Assembly (NCBI GenBank): GCA_024291935.2
Contig: CM044306.1
Span: 18,795,001-18,859,000, forward strand
From: Okapia johnstoni
Taxonomy: Eukaryota; Chordata; Mammalia; Artiodactyla; Giraffidae
Direction: 5' to 3'
DNA length: 64,000 nucleotides
Of this stretch, positions 1-11,745 are shown one piece after another; the stretch's first letter is position 1, and every line of letters begins with the position of its first letter. The position numbers and the translations under genes were made by a program. The notes under the pieces are model-generated. The model was not told the origin of the DNA, made no database searches, and was given only the letters and a program-made list of their open reading frames with translations.

Positions 1-730
1 TCTTCCAGGCCAGAATCCTCCCCGCCATCCCCAAACATCCCAGAAGTTTTGCTTTATTTATGATACTTTCTAAGTTATTCTGTACATATTCTATGTTCTC
101 TATTGGACAAGAAGGTCCTTATGGGCAGGATTAGTATCATTTTATCTTTGTTATAACCTAGCTCTGTCCTTGGGGATACCTTGTTGGGTACCAATGAGTA
201 TTTGCTGAATGAATGGGTTAAAGGATAAATGAATGGACTCATTGAGTAAAGGCCTTATCCAACTGCTGGCCCCACCCGCAAGAAAACCAGCCACATTCTG
301 CCACTGAGAGTGCTAATTCCTTTCAGTCCCTCCCACCCATTTTTCTAGCACCTAAATTCATTCCAGAAACAGTATGAGAGCTCCAAACGTCCAAGAATCA
401 CTCTTCCTCTTCTAAGCCCACACCTACAGATTTCCTCCTTGATCTCATGAAACCCACTGCTTTGTGATGAGTCAAATCACCACCTACCCAGACAAAGAAG
501 GTGTTTCCCCACCCATGTGTCCTCCAGCAGGGCCTCCACAGGCTGGATACTTGGGGCAGATAAGCTGCTGTGCCATCATCACTGGAGAAATAACTAGGAT
601 GCTCACTATAATCTCTTTGCAAGTTCAAAGCACTGCCACAACCATTATTTCTCTCTCCTTGCTGGCTCCCTAGGAGAACACTAGAGTAGAAATTGTTATC
701 CTCACTTTATGGGTGATAAAACTGAGGTCC

Positions 731-860
731 ATGGGAATTCCCTGGTGATGAAGTGCCTGGGACTTGGCGCTTGCACTGCTGAGGGCCCAGGGTTCAGTCC
801 CTGGTTGGAGAAACTAAGATCCTGCAAGCTGCACCACACAGAAAAACAAAAACTGAAGTG
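731..860 (+). repeat. CHR-type tRNA-derived SINE
   Basis: It begins with a diverged form of the CTTCCCTGGTGGTCCAG head, contains the RNA polymerase III B-box-like GGTTCAGTCCC and the GGGGAACTAAGATCC block, and ends in an A-rich tail. This is the ruminant/cetacean CHR pattern. Confidence 0.75.
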
Positions 861-1602
861 TCCAGGGTCTGGTCAAAGGTCACCCAGTGAATTGATGGCA
901 GACCTAGAACTGACTAACCCAGGACTCCCTATTCATTAGCGCACAGATGAAAATGCTCTCATTATGGTGTCTGAGCTGTTTTGTCTGAGAGAGAGTGTGT
1001 GGACTCTGGGTGAGTAGGGATACGGAAAGATAAAAGAAAGTTTGTGACCCTGTAAAGCTTTTCCTCTGCAATCCTGCAGCAGTTGGCACTAGTTAGTTCC
1101 AGAAGAGATTTTGTGGGTTTTTTTTGTTTAAAACATCACGCATGTCCCAGATTGGGGCGGGGGTGGGGGCGGGAATGAGGTGAATCCAAAGATAACAGAC
1201 ACACAGGTAAGCAGATGTTTGCCATCTTCTCTTGAAAACAATCTCAAACCAAATGGCAGGAGAAACTCAAATGACTACTTATGTGGGTCTTCCCAGCTGT
1301 TAGGCTGTGGGACTCTGCAATAAACTAGTCCCAAGTGGAGAGAAAAATCTTCCCTTGGTGAAGCCTGGGGTCTGGTGAGGGGAGGTCTCTCCTGGAGGCA
1401 AAAGGCTTTGGGGGCTGTCTCAGGGCGCTCCGCAGTTGCCAGGGTGAGAAGCCTTCTGGTGGGATCTTCCTCTAGCAATCACACAGAGGCTGTGAAAGCC
1501 AGGGAAACCGAGATTTGTGCTGGAGCCTCTCTGGTTTCTAACCCAACGTCAGAAAAATTAAGGGAAAAAAATCTCTACAGGAATTTAAGAGGCCATTTCC
1601 TG

Positions 1603-1755
1603 GGACTTCCTTGGTGGTCCAGGGGTTAAGAATCAGCCTTCCAATGCCAGGGAAGTAGGTTCAACTCCCAATTGGGGAACTCAGATCCGACATGCCCTAG
1701 GGCAAGTAAGCCCACGGGCCTGACGCAGTCTAATTAATTAATTTAAAAAACAAGA
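1603..1755 (+). repeat. CHR-type SINE
   Basis: The head GGACTTCCTTGGTGGTCCAG, the B-box-like GGTTCAACTCC and the tail motif GACGCAGTCTAATTAATTAA are readable. The copy is intact enough to orient on the plus strand. Confidence 0.85.
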
Positions 1756-2579
1756 GCCCTTTCCTTAAAGATGCAGTCCCAGGGCTGTGCTGGAGGAGAC
1801 ATTGATAATCTCTTGCTTCCAACCAAAGCCCGAGCTCTCTCCCCAGGATCCATCCTAAAGCGCAGGCTTTGTCCTCTCACACCCCTAGGCCAGCTCTGGG
1901 CTTTTCTCAGCCTTTAGCCCAACACCAACCTCCATTACTCCTCAACTCTTTGCTGAGGCCTCGGCAGCTTCCCTGTGCCTCTGGAGCCTGTGGGGTGTGG
2001 AGAGGGACAGGGGAGCACGACACCCTCACCCAGAGAGGCGGTGGTTGCACGACACCGTGAATGCACTGCATGCCGTGCAACTGTGCACCTTAAAATGGTT
2101 AGTTTCACCTTATGTGGGTTTCACTTTAATTAAAAACAAGAACCGAGCTGCCCTGGGAGCTCTTTGGCCAGGAGAGAGAAGCTGGGCCTCTCGGAGGCTG
2201 TGAGGTGGAGCCCCCTTGCTGGGAGTGGCAATGAACGACAATGGGAAGGCCAGTCTGGGCCTGCCCCCTCCTCCAGCAGGACCAGATGGGAACTGGGCTG
2301 GGGAGAAAGGCCCAACTGGGGCAGTGCTGCCGCCGCGGAATACAGCACTCAATGAAAGCAAGGAGGCCGTAGCCGCCGCTCATTTGCATCATAAGTGATT
2401 GGTTTTCCCTGCTCGTCCCTCATTAGGACACAATGGACAGTTGTTTGCTGGCGCAGCAGATCCATTTACCAAGGGAAAGAGGACACAGAGCAAGAGTGAC
2501 TGATGGGCCATAGTAAGTTGGGGGGAGGGGGGAGCCCGCCTCCCCTGTCCCCTGTCCCCTCTCCCCGCCACTGCAACTC

Positions 2580-2735
2580 CCATTCTCACACAATGAGAAG
2601 GGACCCCAAGAGCAAGGCAATCCCCTCATTTTACAGATGAGCAGACTAAGATGCTAAGAGGGGATGAGACTTGCTAAGGTCAAACAGCGAGTTCATGGCA
2701 GAGCTGGGGCTTCTAGAATCTATAGTCTCAATTCT
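2580..2735 (+). repeat. MIR SINE relic
   Basis: The MIR core signature is present: CCTCATTTTACAGATGAG followed by a gap-rich AAGGTCA...CAGCGAGT...GGCAGAGCTGGG stretch. It is an ancient mammalian repeat, strongly diverged. Confidence 0.7.
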
Positions 2736-3039
2736 AGACTCTCATTTCAGGCTTCACTCCACTGGCCTACCACACCTTTTCCATTCCCAGCTTGCTGCTC
2801 TACCTCTCTGTGGTCTCCTTCCTTCTGTTCCAAGCCTTGGATTCCATCAATTCTCTCTCCTGTGTCTATCTAATCTCTCTCTGTTCCTGCTCCTCTCTGT
2901 ATTTTTTCCTCCTGGTTTCTAAGCAGCTAGGATAATTACTAAACTTCTAATTAACCCCTGTCCTAAGGAGGGTGGGTCTGGCAAGAGAGGCAGCAATTTT
3001 GAAACTGTCTTGGTATGTTTAGGGGATTGTTGGGGTGTG

Positions 3040-3235
3040 GTGGGGGGCGGTTTATAAACCAGACACTAAAACAGACACGATACATGTTGTCTCATTCCAT
3101 CCTTTCAATTGTTGGAGGTAGTGATCTTAGAGACAGGCTCAGAGAGGTTGGGGAAATTGCACAAGAGCGCCCAGCTGCCAAATGGCAGCTATCTGACTCA
3201 AAAATCCCCACCTCGCTCCTCATCGCTCCCTAGCA
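3040..3235 (+). repeat. MIR SINE relic
   Basis: It shows the MIR-like order 'ACACTAAAACAGACACGATACATG', a GAGACAGGCTCAGAGAGGTT block and a CCAGCTGCCAAATGGCAG end. It is diverged and its boundaries are approximate. Confidence 0.6.
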
Positions 3236-4837
3236 CAGGGGCTAAAGCAGGGTAAGGAGGCCCCTGATTCCAGGTTCATTTAGGTACAACCTTGCTGAAG
3301 GAGGCCACTGCTTTGTTGTTTCCCTAGGGCAGAATCTGCCTCCCCGCCCCCGCCTACCCTCAGGTCCCACCTTCCTCTGGGCCCCTTCAGCATGATGGTG
3401 AAATCTCACAGATGCAAGCTTTTGCCCCTGGTGGGGCGGGGGTGGGGGGGGGGTGGTTGGGGAGATAGCAGTCAAGAGGGAGAAAACTGACAGACCCAGA
3501 CTGTGGCGGTCCCCCTCCTGCTGACACCCCCTCCCACTTCCTTGTCTGCCCCTCCCCTTTGTAGGTCAAGCTTGCCAGCATCTGCGTCTGTCTCATTGTG
3601 CTCTGGGGGAAGGGGAGATTCGGGGTGAGTGGGTGTCTGTGTGCATGAACATAAGGCCTCTGGGTTCATTCTGACACTGAATGAAAAACTCCCCAATTAT
3701 TCGTCCAATCCCATTAATATGCAGACAGACATCTGTTATTTAGCAGTCAACAGCAGAGGCATTTTCTTAGGGGGGAGGAACACTCATGTATGTGTCCCTC
3801 TTGTCTCTTTGGCTGCTGGGGAAAAGAGGGGGTGGGTTGGGGGGCGGGTAGCTGTTTGGGAATCACCCCACATGCCTAGACCGGGAGCCTCCCCTCTCTC
3901 TGACCCTCACTCCCAGCCTTGAGGAGAAGGAGTAGGGGGTTGGCTAGAAATGGAGAGAGACCTGGGAACCCAGCTGGAAGGGGGAAGCGGCGGAGGGGGC
4001 TGCACTGTGTAGGAGAAACTCCTTTGTTGGCAGAGAGGGAAGTGGGGGGTGCCCTGAAGAGCTGAACCCCTTTCCTGGGGAAGAGAGTGGAGCAAAGGAG
4101 ACAACTGTACTAGGATCGCCTGCCAGGGTTCTGGCGTCCACCAGGAGCCTCAGGGACATGACCTCAGCCCCCACCTCCGACCAGTCTGCGTGTGTCTGGA
4201 GTGGGGTTACTATGGCAACATGGGGCCCTCACCCAGACTTCAGAAAAGGTAGAATGAAGGGAGTTCAGAAAAATGGGGACCAAAGGACATCAGCCTTTGG
4301 AGGAGTCCCTAGAGCTCTCTCTCTGGTCCTCAGGATAGGTGTGGAGACATCTGAGCTCCCCTTCCGGTCTTCTGGTCTTCCTCCAGCCTGAAGCCCAGCA
4401 CAAGAAGCCCCTCTCCAAGAAGCTTTTCCTGCTTCCATTAGGCCTGCTTTAGAGAAACTCAAGCCTGGTGTCTATGTTGTAAATAATAAAGCTTGACAGC
4501 AACTCAGACCCAAAGGGTCAAACAACTTTTGAAGGGTCAAACTACATTCTTTGTCCTCTCTGAATCCTCAACAGCGCAGTGAGGCAGATGTGGCCATCAG
4601 CTCCCTTTTCCATGTGTGAAAACCGAGGTTCAGACGTGTGCAGGCTCCCCAGGGAAGAAGCAGCAGAGCGGGGACCCAGACCCTTGTACCTCTGCCTCCA
4701 GATCTCAAGCACTTTCCATGACCGTCCCTTCTGGAAAGGCTGGGGTCCTGAAGGGAATGCCCCTCTGTCAGCTGTAGGCTCTTCCCCTATGCCATCCCTT
4801 CCTTCCCCTCCTCCCTCCAGAGCAGGCTGATTGGGGG

Positions 4838-4838
<1 letters not shown>

Positions 4839-4869
<31 letters not shown>
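4839..4869 (+). repeat. Poly-G homopolymer, 31 nt
   Basis: An uninterrupted run of 31 G follows a shorter G5-C. This can form G-quadruplex structures and is also a classic place for sequencing or assembly length error, so its length should not be trusted. Confidence 0.9.
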
Positions 4870-4870
<1 letters not shown>

Positions 4871-5716
4871 TGTGTTAAGAAACACTGGCAGCATCACAGT
4901 GTGATTAGTTGTTTATTTCATTAAATGATTAACGAGGCTACATTGTTTCCCAAACGAGTGTCTAATTTGTGGGGGAAACAGCTGCAGGGGAAGAAGCTGG
5001 GCCTGACTTCTGCATCGGGGGTGGGGGTAGGTCCCCCCTATCCCAGCCTGTAGGGGCCTTTGAGGATCTAGGAACAGGAACAGTCCCATTCCCTCCACCT
5101 ATCCTTTGGGCTCCTCAGACCAGAGGCATAGCCTCCTCCGTGGAAATAAAATGTCTGGCAGCCCAGACCTGCAGAGGGGACGAAAATCTGTTCCCGGTGG
5201 TACTGGAAATGTATTAAACTTTGGGGGTTCCTCCAGCTGATTTATCTTCCTAATTATGTTTGCTTTAGGCGGATATTGAAATGCATTTGTGTTCCCTGAG
5301 CCCGGCAGGAGAGGGAGGTTGGGATGTACTTTGGATGCTACAGGCTTGAGCCTGCTTTGTACCAAAGTGATGAGAAGCTACAGCCCCCAAATCCCAAGAC
5401 AATGGTAGTCAGGCCCCCATGGGGGAAGGGTCAGGCCTCTAGGGCCAGACTGAGATCCACAGAGCTGGGCCCCAGCTCTCTCCAGCACCCTCAGTCCAGG
5501 ACTTGCAGAGGATCTTGGAGTTAGCCCCTAAGCAGGTCTCAGTTTCAGAGGGTGGGGTACCCAGTGCCCTCAAAGCTGTCCCAGAATCCTTGAGGAGACT
5601 GGCCGAGATGGACAGGGTCTCAGAGGAAGAGGGAGAATATGGAGTGTCTGACAAGCCAGGAGGGGGTGGGGATTTCTTTTCCTCTCAAGACTGGACCCTG
5701 GCAAAGGGAAGGGAGA

Positions 5717-5835
5717 AGCTATTTATTTGGCCACACAATGCAGCATGCAGGATCTTAGTTCCCTGACCAGGAACGGAACTCATGCACCCTGCAGTGGAAG
5801 CAGTCTTAACCACTGGGCCACCAGCGAAGTCCCAA
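5717..5835 (-). repeat. CHR-type SINE
   Basis: Read on the minus strand, it runs from a GGGACTTCGCTGGTGGCCCA head through the GGAACTAAGATCC block to a CCAAATAAAT tail. Confidence 0.85.
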
Positions 5836-5879
5836 GGGAGAAGCTATTTTAATAGCTTTAATAGCATCACAGAGCCAAA

Positions 5880-6245
5880 TCCCCCAGCCTGCCCCCACAT
5901 CCCCACCCTGGGTCACCTCATCCAAATAACCATCTATCCAAAAAACCAAATCTGGTCACTTCATTTTCTGCTTGAAACCCCTTTGGCCACCTCACATCCC
6001 CAGAATGAACTCCTGGTTCCTTTGCAGGGCCTGCATCGATGTACCTTCCCAGCCTTGTCTTCCTCTCTCCCCACCATGGCAGCCCCAAACGTGCCATGCT
6101 CTTCCTCATCTCCACGTGTTTGCACATGCTGTATCCTCCGCTCAGAGTGCCTTTCCTATCCCTTCCCTGCCTGGCAAACTCCTCTTCGACCCTCAAGGAC
6201 CTGGCTCAGAGGATGGGCTTCTGAGGCTGTAAGGAGCTCCCTCAA
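5880..6245 (+). repeat. L2 LINE 3' end relic
   Basis: The C/T-rich order typical of L2 3' ends is visible: CTTGAAACCCCTTTGGC, then AATGAACTCCTGG, GGGCCTGCATCGATG, TTTGCACATGCTGT and a CCTCAAGGACCTGGCTCAGAGG end. The family call rests on recalled consensus and the ends are approximate. Confidence 0.55.
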
Positions 6246-7271
6246 CTGAGGCACCGTCACACCGGGGGTACCTCTCTTCCCCACTGGGCTGACCTCCAGA
6301 GTATAGAGATAGAGACCGGTCCTTTCAGAATCCCAAGCCGGTGTCGGGCACACAGTTGGTGCTCAGTACATACTTGCTGAATGAATGAGGGAGGGAGGGG
6401 CTGTGAATTAGAAGAGGGGGATCCCAGCAGATGGGAGGGTAAGGTCTGTGTTCTCTCCCAGAAGTGTGTCTCAAGAACGGGCTGGGGCTGGGGGAGGGGA
6501 GAGCCAGGGATGGTTCCTGGGGGAGAATGTCACCGAAAAGAGGCCAGTGGGATCAGAGCCAGGGAGGGAATACAGGACAATGTGAAACCAGACTCCGGAG
6601 AAAACAGACCAGCACTGTCTTTCTTGACAACAAGTACTCTGGCCAGTCCCTCCACTGGCTTTCCTTCTCTAGCGGAGGTTAAGGAGGTGTGACCCTTAAC
6701 TCTCATCTTGTGCTCCCTCCAAAATCATCAAGTTGCTCAGGATGGAAAGATGGAGTCAGCCCCTGCCCCAGCCACCAAGGAGACCCCAGAATCAAACCAC
6801 TGTCCCCTTGGGAAACTTCACTCTGCATGGGTTCAGCTGGATGCAGAGGCTTTTAATGTCCTCCTACCCCAGAGCTTCCAGGGCACCAGCTGATTCCAAG
6901 TTGGGGCTGGAGATAGTGATGAAGGGTTCTGGACCACTTCAGCAGGCCCCCTCCCACATTAGCAGGGCCCCAGTTGGGCTGAGTAATGAATTGCACATCA
7001 GTCCACTTTAAAACCCCCTAATGGCTTTAGGATTGTCTGGCTCATTAACTGAGATGAATAGTTCCAAGACACCTCTCTCTCCCACCTCTGGCTCCTAAAA
7101 GGACACTGCTGATCCAACCCACAGCTTTTTCCTCTGCTCCGTCTGTGGGCATCGACAGGGAAGTTCTTCCTGAAGCCTAACTTTCCCTCCAGCTACTAGA
7201 CACTGGTAGATTGTTCTTCTTTTGAGCAAGCAACAAAATTAAAGCCACAGTCATTTTCCATGGACATGGGC

Positions 7272-7277
7272 TTTATT
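7272..7277 (-). terminator. RND2: RND2 polyadenylation signal
   Basis: A canonical AATAAA (TTTATT on the plus strand) lies 538 nt downstream of the RND2 stop codon, giving a 3' UTR of about 0.55 kb that ends near 7255. This is a sequence-motif call only. Confidence 0.65.
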
Positions 7278-7814
7278 TGGACTCTACTGGGGGAAAGGAG
7301 TGAGGGAGCTAGGACTGGTGGGTAGATGGGGGCAGGGGTAGAGGGAGAGGCTTCTCAATTTGCTTTTTAATTTAGTGCATGTTGCCTGGAGGTTAGGATG
7401 AGTGAGAACAGCTGTGGAAGTGAGAGGTGAGGAAGAAGGAAGGTCAGCGAGTAGACACTTTTCTTGGGGAAGAGAGCCAGGACCAGGATATGGGGACTAG
7501 AGGTAGGGAGGAAGGCACCCTTCATACACTGAGACTCAACCAAGGTCACTGCTTGCTGCTGGCTTCCCCAGACCTCTGGCCCCATCCCAGCCTGCAGCCC
7601 AGATGCCTGCTCTGCTAGTTCCCTCAACTTGCCTTGGACAGGAGCGGAATGGGGATGTGGGGAACAGTGGCACCCTTCTGCTCCAACTCCCTTGTCAGGG
7701 AGAACTGTTCACTCGCCTGCCCTAAAGTCCCAAACAGAGTCAGGAGATCAGGAAGCCAGGACCAGCAGTGGGACAATTGTGCCCCAGGGCCCCCTCCTCC
7801 TCCCACAGGGCCCC

Positions 7815-10716
7815 TCACATGAGGTTGCAGCTCTTGGCTCTATCCTTGTGTATCTCACCCTCGTTCCCGTTCCCATTCCCCCGCTCTGGCCGTCCTGCCA
7901 GCTGAGCAGATCGCTGCAGTCCGCGGCGTGAGTCAGTACGGCGCAGCTGCCTGTGGCCACGGCCGAGGGAGGCCACAGTGGCCACGTGGAAGACATCTCT
8001 GACGCTGCGCTCAGAGGACCGGGAAGAGCACTCTACATAGGACACAGCCCCCACCTGCTTGGCCAGCACGGTGCCCTGGAAGGATGGAGTGAGTGGAGAG
8101 GGTCATGGGACTTAGCCTGCAGTTCAGCAAGGGGCAGGGAAGCTGGGGCAGGGGGGTGAAGGGATCAGGTCAGAGGCCAGGGCAAGGGGTTAGCCAAATG
8201 GGGTGTTTTCAGAAAAGAGGCTGGGAGGGGCAGAGGTGAGAGGTCTTAGGTCAGAGATTAAGAGGCCCACCTGCTCATGTGTAACAGGGATAAGCCTTTG
8301 CTTGGACAGCTCCCTCAGCGTGGCCAGGTCAGTCCGCATGTCCAGTTTACAGCCAACCAGCACAACTTTGGCATTGGGGCAAAACTCTTGAGTCTCCCCT
8401 TGCCACTATTTGGAGCAAGAAAACAAAGTTATGCAGGGGTAGAAGGAGGCACAACATGTAGGAACTACCCCCTGAGCTCATAGCATGCAGGAATCATGCA
8501 CCCCTCTAGTCTCTCCCATATAAGTAAGCAAGCAGGTGACACTGGGGGGCTTGGGCTGAAAAGCAGGCAAAGCTGTGGGAGAAGGGAAAGAAGGAGAAGG
8601 CAAGGGTGGGGGCCTGCTTCAACTTTAGTGGCCAGGCAGGTTTGGCCAGCTTGGAACCTTCCCATTCCCAGCCCCTTTCCCAAATTTGTTCCTGGGAACA
8701 GACCAATTCCTCCCTCTCTTCCCGCAACTGCAACTGAGAACTGGGGCTGCCTTAGCTGACTTCTGTCCATTCACCATGGGCTTTTCTCATGGAAATAGGG
8801 GCCTGCAGAGGACACCACGGGGGCTTTCCTGAGCTCTAGCAGCAGCATTCCCATCTCCTCCATCCAGGGGCTCCCACATCCAAGGAGATGGGGAGGGTGG
8901 ACAAGTAATCCCTTGAGTACTTCTCCCTGTTGACCCCATGTCCCCCAGAGGCCATACTCAGCTCTAGGACTGACTTCCATGAAGTCAGGAAGGATGGGGA
9001 AAGTTGAGGGTGTCACAGACTCTCCCTAATGGCCATGCTCAGCTGTAACTCCCTCTTCCTGGCCCATGAGTTTCCCTGTCCCCTTCAGTCTAGCTGTCCT
9101 GCTTCCCCAGGCTCCCACCTTCTTGAGGACACTGTCCAGTGTTTCCGGTCGGCTAATGTCGAAGCAGATGAGCACAGCATCGGAGTCAGGATAGGCCAGA
9201 GGCCGGACATTATCATAATAAGAGGAACCTGAGAGAAGACAGGGAGGGAGGGGACAGACGAGGGTCCTGAGAGTGAGGAAAGCCTGGAGGGGAATGGAAG
9301 ACCTTAGAAATCCTGGTGGTTAAGGCATGCTGAGCAGAGAATGGGAAAGAGCAGGTATTAGTCTCCATCAAGGAGTCTGTTTCTCCAAGGAGAGCAGACA
9401 GAAGGGAGGTGAGCGGGCAGAAATAAGCTCTTCACTTCCCTAGGGGGTTCTCTAAAAGTAATCATTCTTAATCTCTTCTGGGTCTTTGAGAAGCTCATGA
9501 AATCATTCACCATTCTCACAAAATTTTGCATGTGCTTTCTAGGCTTTGACAGACATCTTTTATAGCTCTCCAGGGGAGCCAAGCAAAAATTAAAAACAAA
9601 ACAAAACACCCTCCCTTTTTGGAGATGAACGGGCAGGGGCAGAGCTCTTCCACTCTCCTCCTGGGAACTGATCTTGGATTTCTACAGTTCCGTCTAGAAA
9701 AGCAGTTTCCTGCTGCACCCCCTCACCCCAAGAAATTCTAAATGTCTTTTCTAAACCCAGCCTTATCTCCTAAGAAATATGTTCCAAAACAAAAGTCATT
9801 CCTTCCCAACTTTCCCAGGTATGCAGAATCCAGCTGAGGGGACAGGCTTTCTCCTTCAGGACAAGGTTTCTATGTGTCTCTGAAAGCTCTGCCTCAGTTT
9901 CCCCGGCTTTAAGCAGAATATTGATTTTCCTTCCTCCTAGAATTGGATGGATGGGCTGGGTTGAACTAGAGCCTAAGGATCTAGTCCAGGGAGGGATTAG
10001 AGGGAGGCCTGGAAGTCAGGGTGACCCCGAGAGACCTGGCTACCTGAAGTGTCCCACATGTTGAGCTCAATGCGGCGCTTGTCGATCTCAAAGCTCGCGG
10101 TGTAGTTTTCAAACACGGTGGGGACATAACTCTGCAGACACGAATGGGTCAAGATGAGATCCTCCAGTCCTCACCCCAGACAAATGCACTCCTAATTCCC
10201 ACACCCCGTGTAGCCCAGCCCCAGGATCCAAGTTGGTCCGGTGTTGGGCAGAGGGGAGATCCCGGGAGCGGCTGCCTCAGCGAAATTTCTGCTAGGCTCC
10301 CGGACCCCCTCTCGGTCCTTTCAGGCCCTAATTCTTCCTCTTTCCAAGGACCTCCCCCACCCCCGCGACATTCCCCTGGCGCCCCCTCCGGATCCTCTGG
10401 TTCTTCCAAGCCCCATTCATCTCACCCTGCTCCCCAATTCCTCCCACCCCAAACCTCTGCAGTCTTTCCAGAAACCCCAATGCCTTCCCCAGTCCTCCAA
10501 ATCCCTCTCCTGGATCCCTGGTTATCCCAGCACCCATTTCCGTCCGTCCCCCAGGCCCCAGTCACCCACCCCCCGCGGCCCCAGCGCCCCCCTCCCAAGA
10601 CTCCGGTTCCTCACCCCGGGGTAGGCGTCCTTGGCGAACACCTGCAGCAGCGCCGTCTTGCCGCACTCCGCGTCCCCCACCACCACGATCTTGCAGCGGC
10701 CGCTCTGCCCCTCCAT
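7815..10716 (-). CDS. RND2: RND2, GTPase-deficient Rho-family protein (Rnd2/Rho7)
   Basis: Five coding exons, all GT-AG and phase-consistent: 10716-10615, 10131-10044, 9228-9119, 8405-8271 and 8075-7815. They give 231 residues. The P-loop is GDAECGKT near residue 14, the effector stretch YVPTVFENY follows, and the switch II motif reads [10 protein letters not shown]. Alanine replaces the Rho G12 position and serine the catalytic glutamine, which explains why Rnd proteins stay GTP-bound and signal without GTP hydrolysis. The C-terminus is basic and ends in the CAAX box CNLM, a farnesylation signal that places it on membranes. Rnd2 acts in the cytoskeleton and in migrating cortical neurons (family knowledge). 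The tail carries an extra Gly-Asn dipeptide pair relative to the human form as I recall it. It diverges from VAT1. The start is the ATG giving MEGQSGR. Confidence 0.97.
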
Positions 10717-11000
10717 AGTCCCGGCTACGCGCCGGCCCCCCGCGCAGCCCCCCTGCCGGGCTCCGCTGCTGCCTCCCCCGCCGCTGCAGCTGCAGCCGCT
10801 CGGGCCGCCGACACCGGCATCTCTCGGGCCCGCGCCGAGCCCCCCGCCCGGGGCCCGCGGCCCCCCCCGCCCCGCCCCCAACCCGGCGGCCGCGCCCCCG
10901 GCCCCCCGCCTCCCACCCGCGCGCGCCGGGGGGCGGGGCTCAGAGGAGGGGGCGGGGCCCGGGGCCCAGGAACAGGGTTCTTGCGCGCGGAGTGTTAGGG
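10560..11000. promoter_or_regulatory. RND2: CpG-rich RND2 promoter and first exon
   Basis: Dense CpG and C/G runs cover RND2 exon 1 and its upstream DNA. I see no TATA box. It looks like a CpG-island promoter firing to the minus strand; the exact start site cannot be read from sequence. Confidence 0.7.
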
Positions 11001-11336
11001 CCCCTGCGGGTTTGGGGCCCACTGAGAGAGGTTGTTTTGACTGACTTGACTTCCTCCTGCCTGGGATTGGGGCGGAGTTCGGGGAAAGTTCTGAGAGGTA
11101 GGGTGGGAGCTGCACACGCATGAGGCTTGGGCCTTCTGCGTGCCCACGCGTGAACACAGGTGTGCTACTGAGGACACGCGCGGGGGCATCCATCCACTTT
11201 CTGAACTGAAGGGGGCGCGAGAAGGTAGGGGGAAAAAGGAGTCTTTGGTTCAGTGTCTCTCCTCCACTCTCAAGTGCCGGCAGGGAGTCTTGAGGATATG
11301 TAGGAAAGGACTCCAACACACCTACCAGGACAATGA

Positions 11337-11367
11337 TGACGTCATGGCTATCAGTTTCCATGGCAAC
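11337..11367. promoter_or_regulatory. Perfect CRE next to an RFX X-box
   Basis: The palindromic cAMP response element TGACGTCA (11337-11344) is followed, 9 bases later, by GTTTCCATGGCAAC (11354-11367), which fits the RFX X-box. The pair lies between the divergent RND2 and VAT1 genes, about 620 nt upstream of the RND2 start codon. CRE and X-box spacing of this kind is known from RFX/CREB-controlled promoters; function here is inferred. Confidence 0.65.
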
Positions 11368-11619
11368 GGCCGGCCGGGTCTGGGGCTGCAGTGATTTAAC
11401 CGCGGGCCCGGACTAGCAGGGAAGCATGGACTGAGTCTCTCCAGCCAAGCGCAGGGTGGAAAGTTTTGGGGAAGCTGCGTCCTCTGGTGGATGCTTAGCG
11501 GAGAAGAGAGAAAGAAGAGGAAGACAAGCTCTAAAATCATTTCAGGCTTGATTCGGAGCCTAACATTAATCAAACCTGTTTTGCATGTGCATGGCATCTT
11601 TTACCTTTCAAAAGCTCTT

Positions 11620-11745
11620 CTTTAAATAGAGGATACTCGATTTAATTGTATCTTTACCCTGTAAGGATAACTGGAGCAAGCAACATCATTTCCATTTTAC
11701 GAAAGGAACAACTGAGGCACAGAGCTTTAACAAAGACAGATGGTT
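11620..11745 (+). repeat. MIR SINE relic
   Basis: CATCATTTCCATTTTACGAAAGGAACAACTGAGGCACAGAG is a diverged MIR core, here in the RND2-VAT1 intergenic DNA. Confidence 0.6.

Larger units (their letters stand above)
1..7254. other. Non-coding region 3' of RND2
   Basis: I see no convincing coding exon here; open frames are short, unspliced and unlike known proteins. The stretch holds CHR-type SINEs, MIR and L2 relics (listed separately), a 31-nt G run, and several AT-rich non-repeat patches that could be conserved regulatory DNA (about 3680-3745, 4880-4970 and 6960-7060). By synteny the BRCA1 3' side should lie beyond the left edge. In mouse, a neurogenic enhancer bound by Neurog2 lies 3' of Rnd2, so this flank is a plausible place for the equivalent element. 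That last point is inference. Confidence 0.6.

Noticed and set aside
5782..6249. 155-codon plus-strand frame
   Set aside because: It is made of a reverse CHR SINE tail and an L2 relic.
10144..10998. Long plus-strand open frame (284 codons) opposite RND2 exon 1
   Set aside because: It is Pro/Arg-rich from CpG-island composition and antisense to a real exon; no domain or splice logic supports it.
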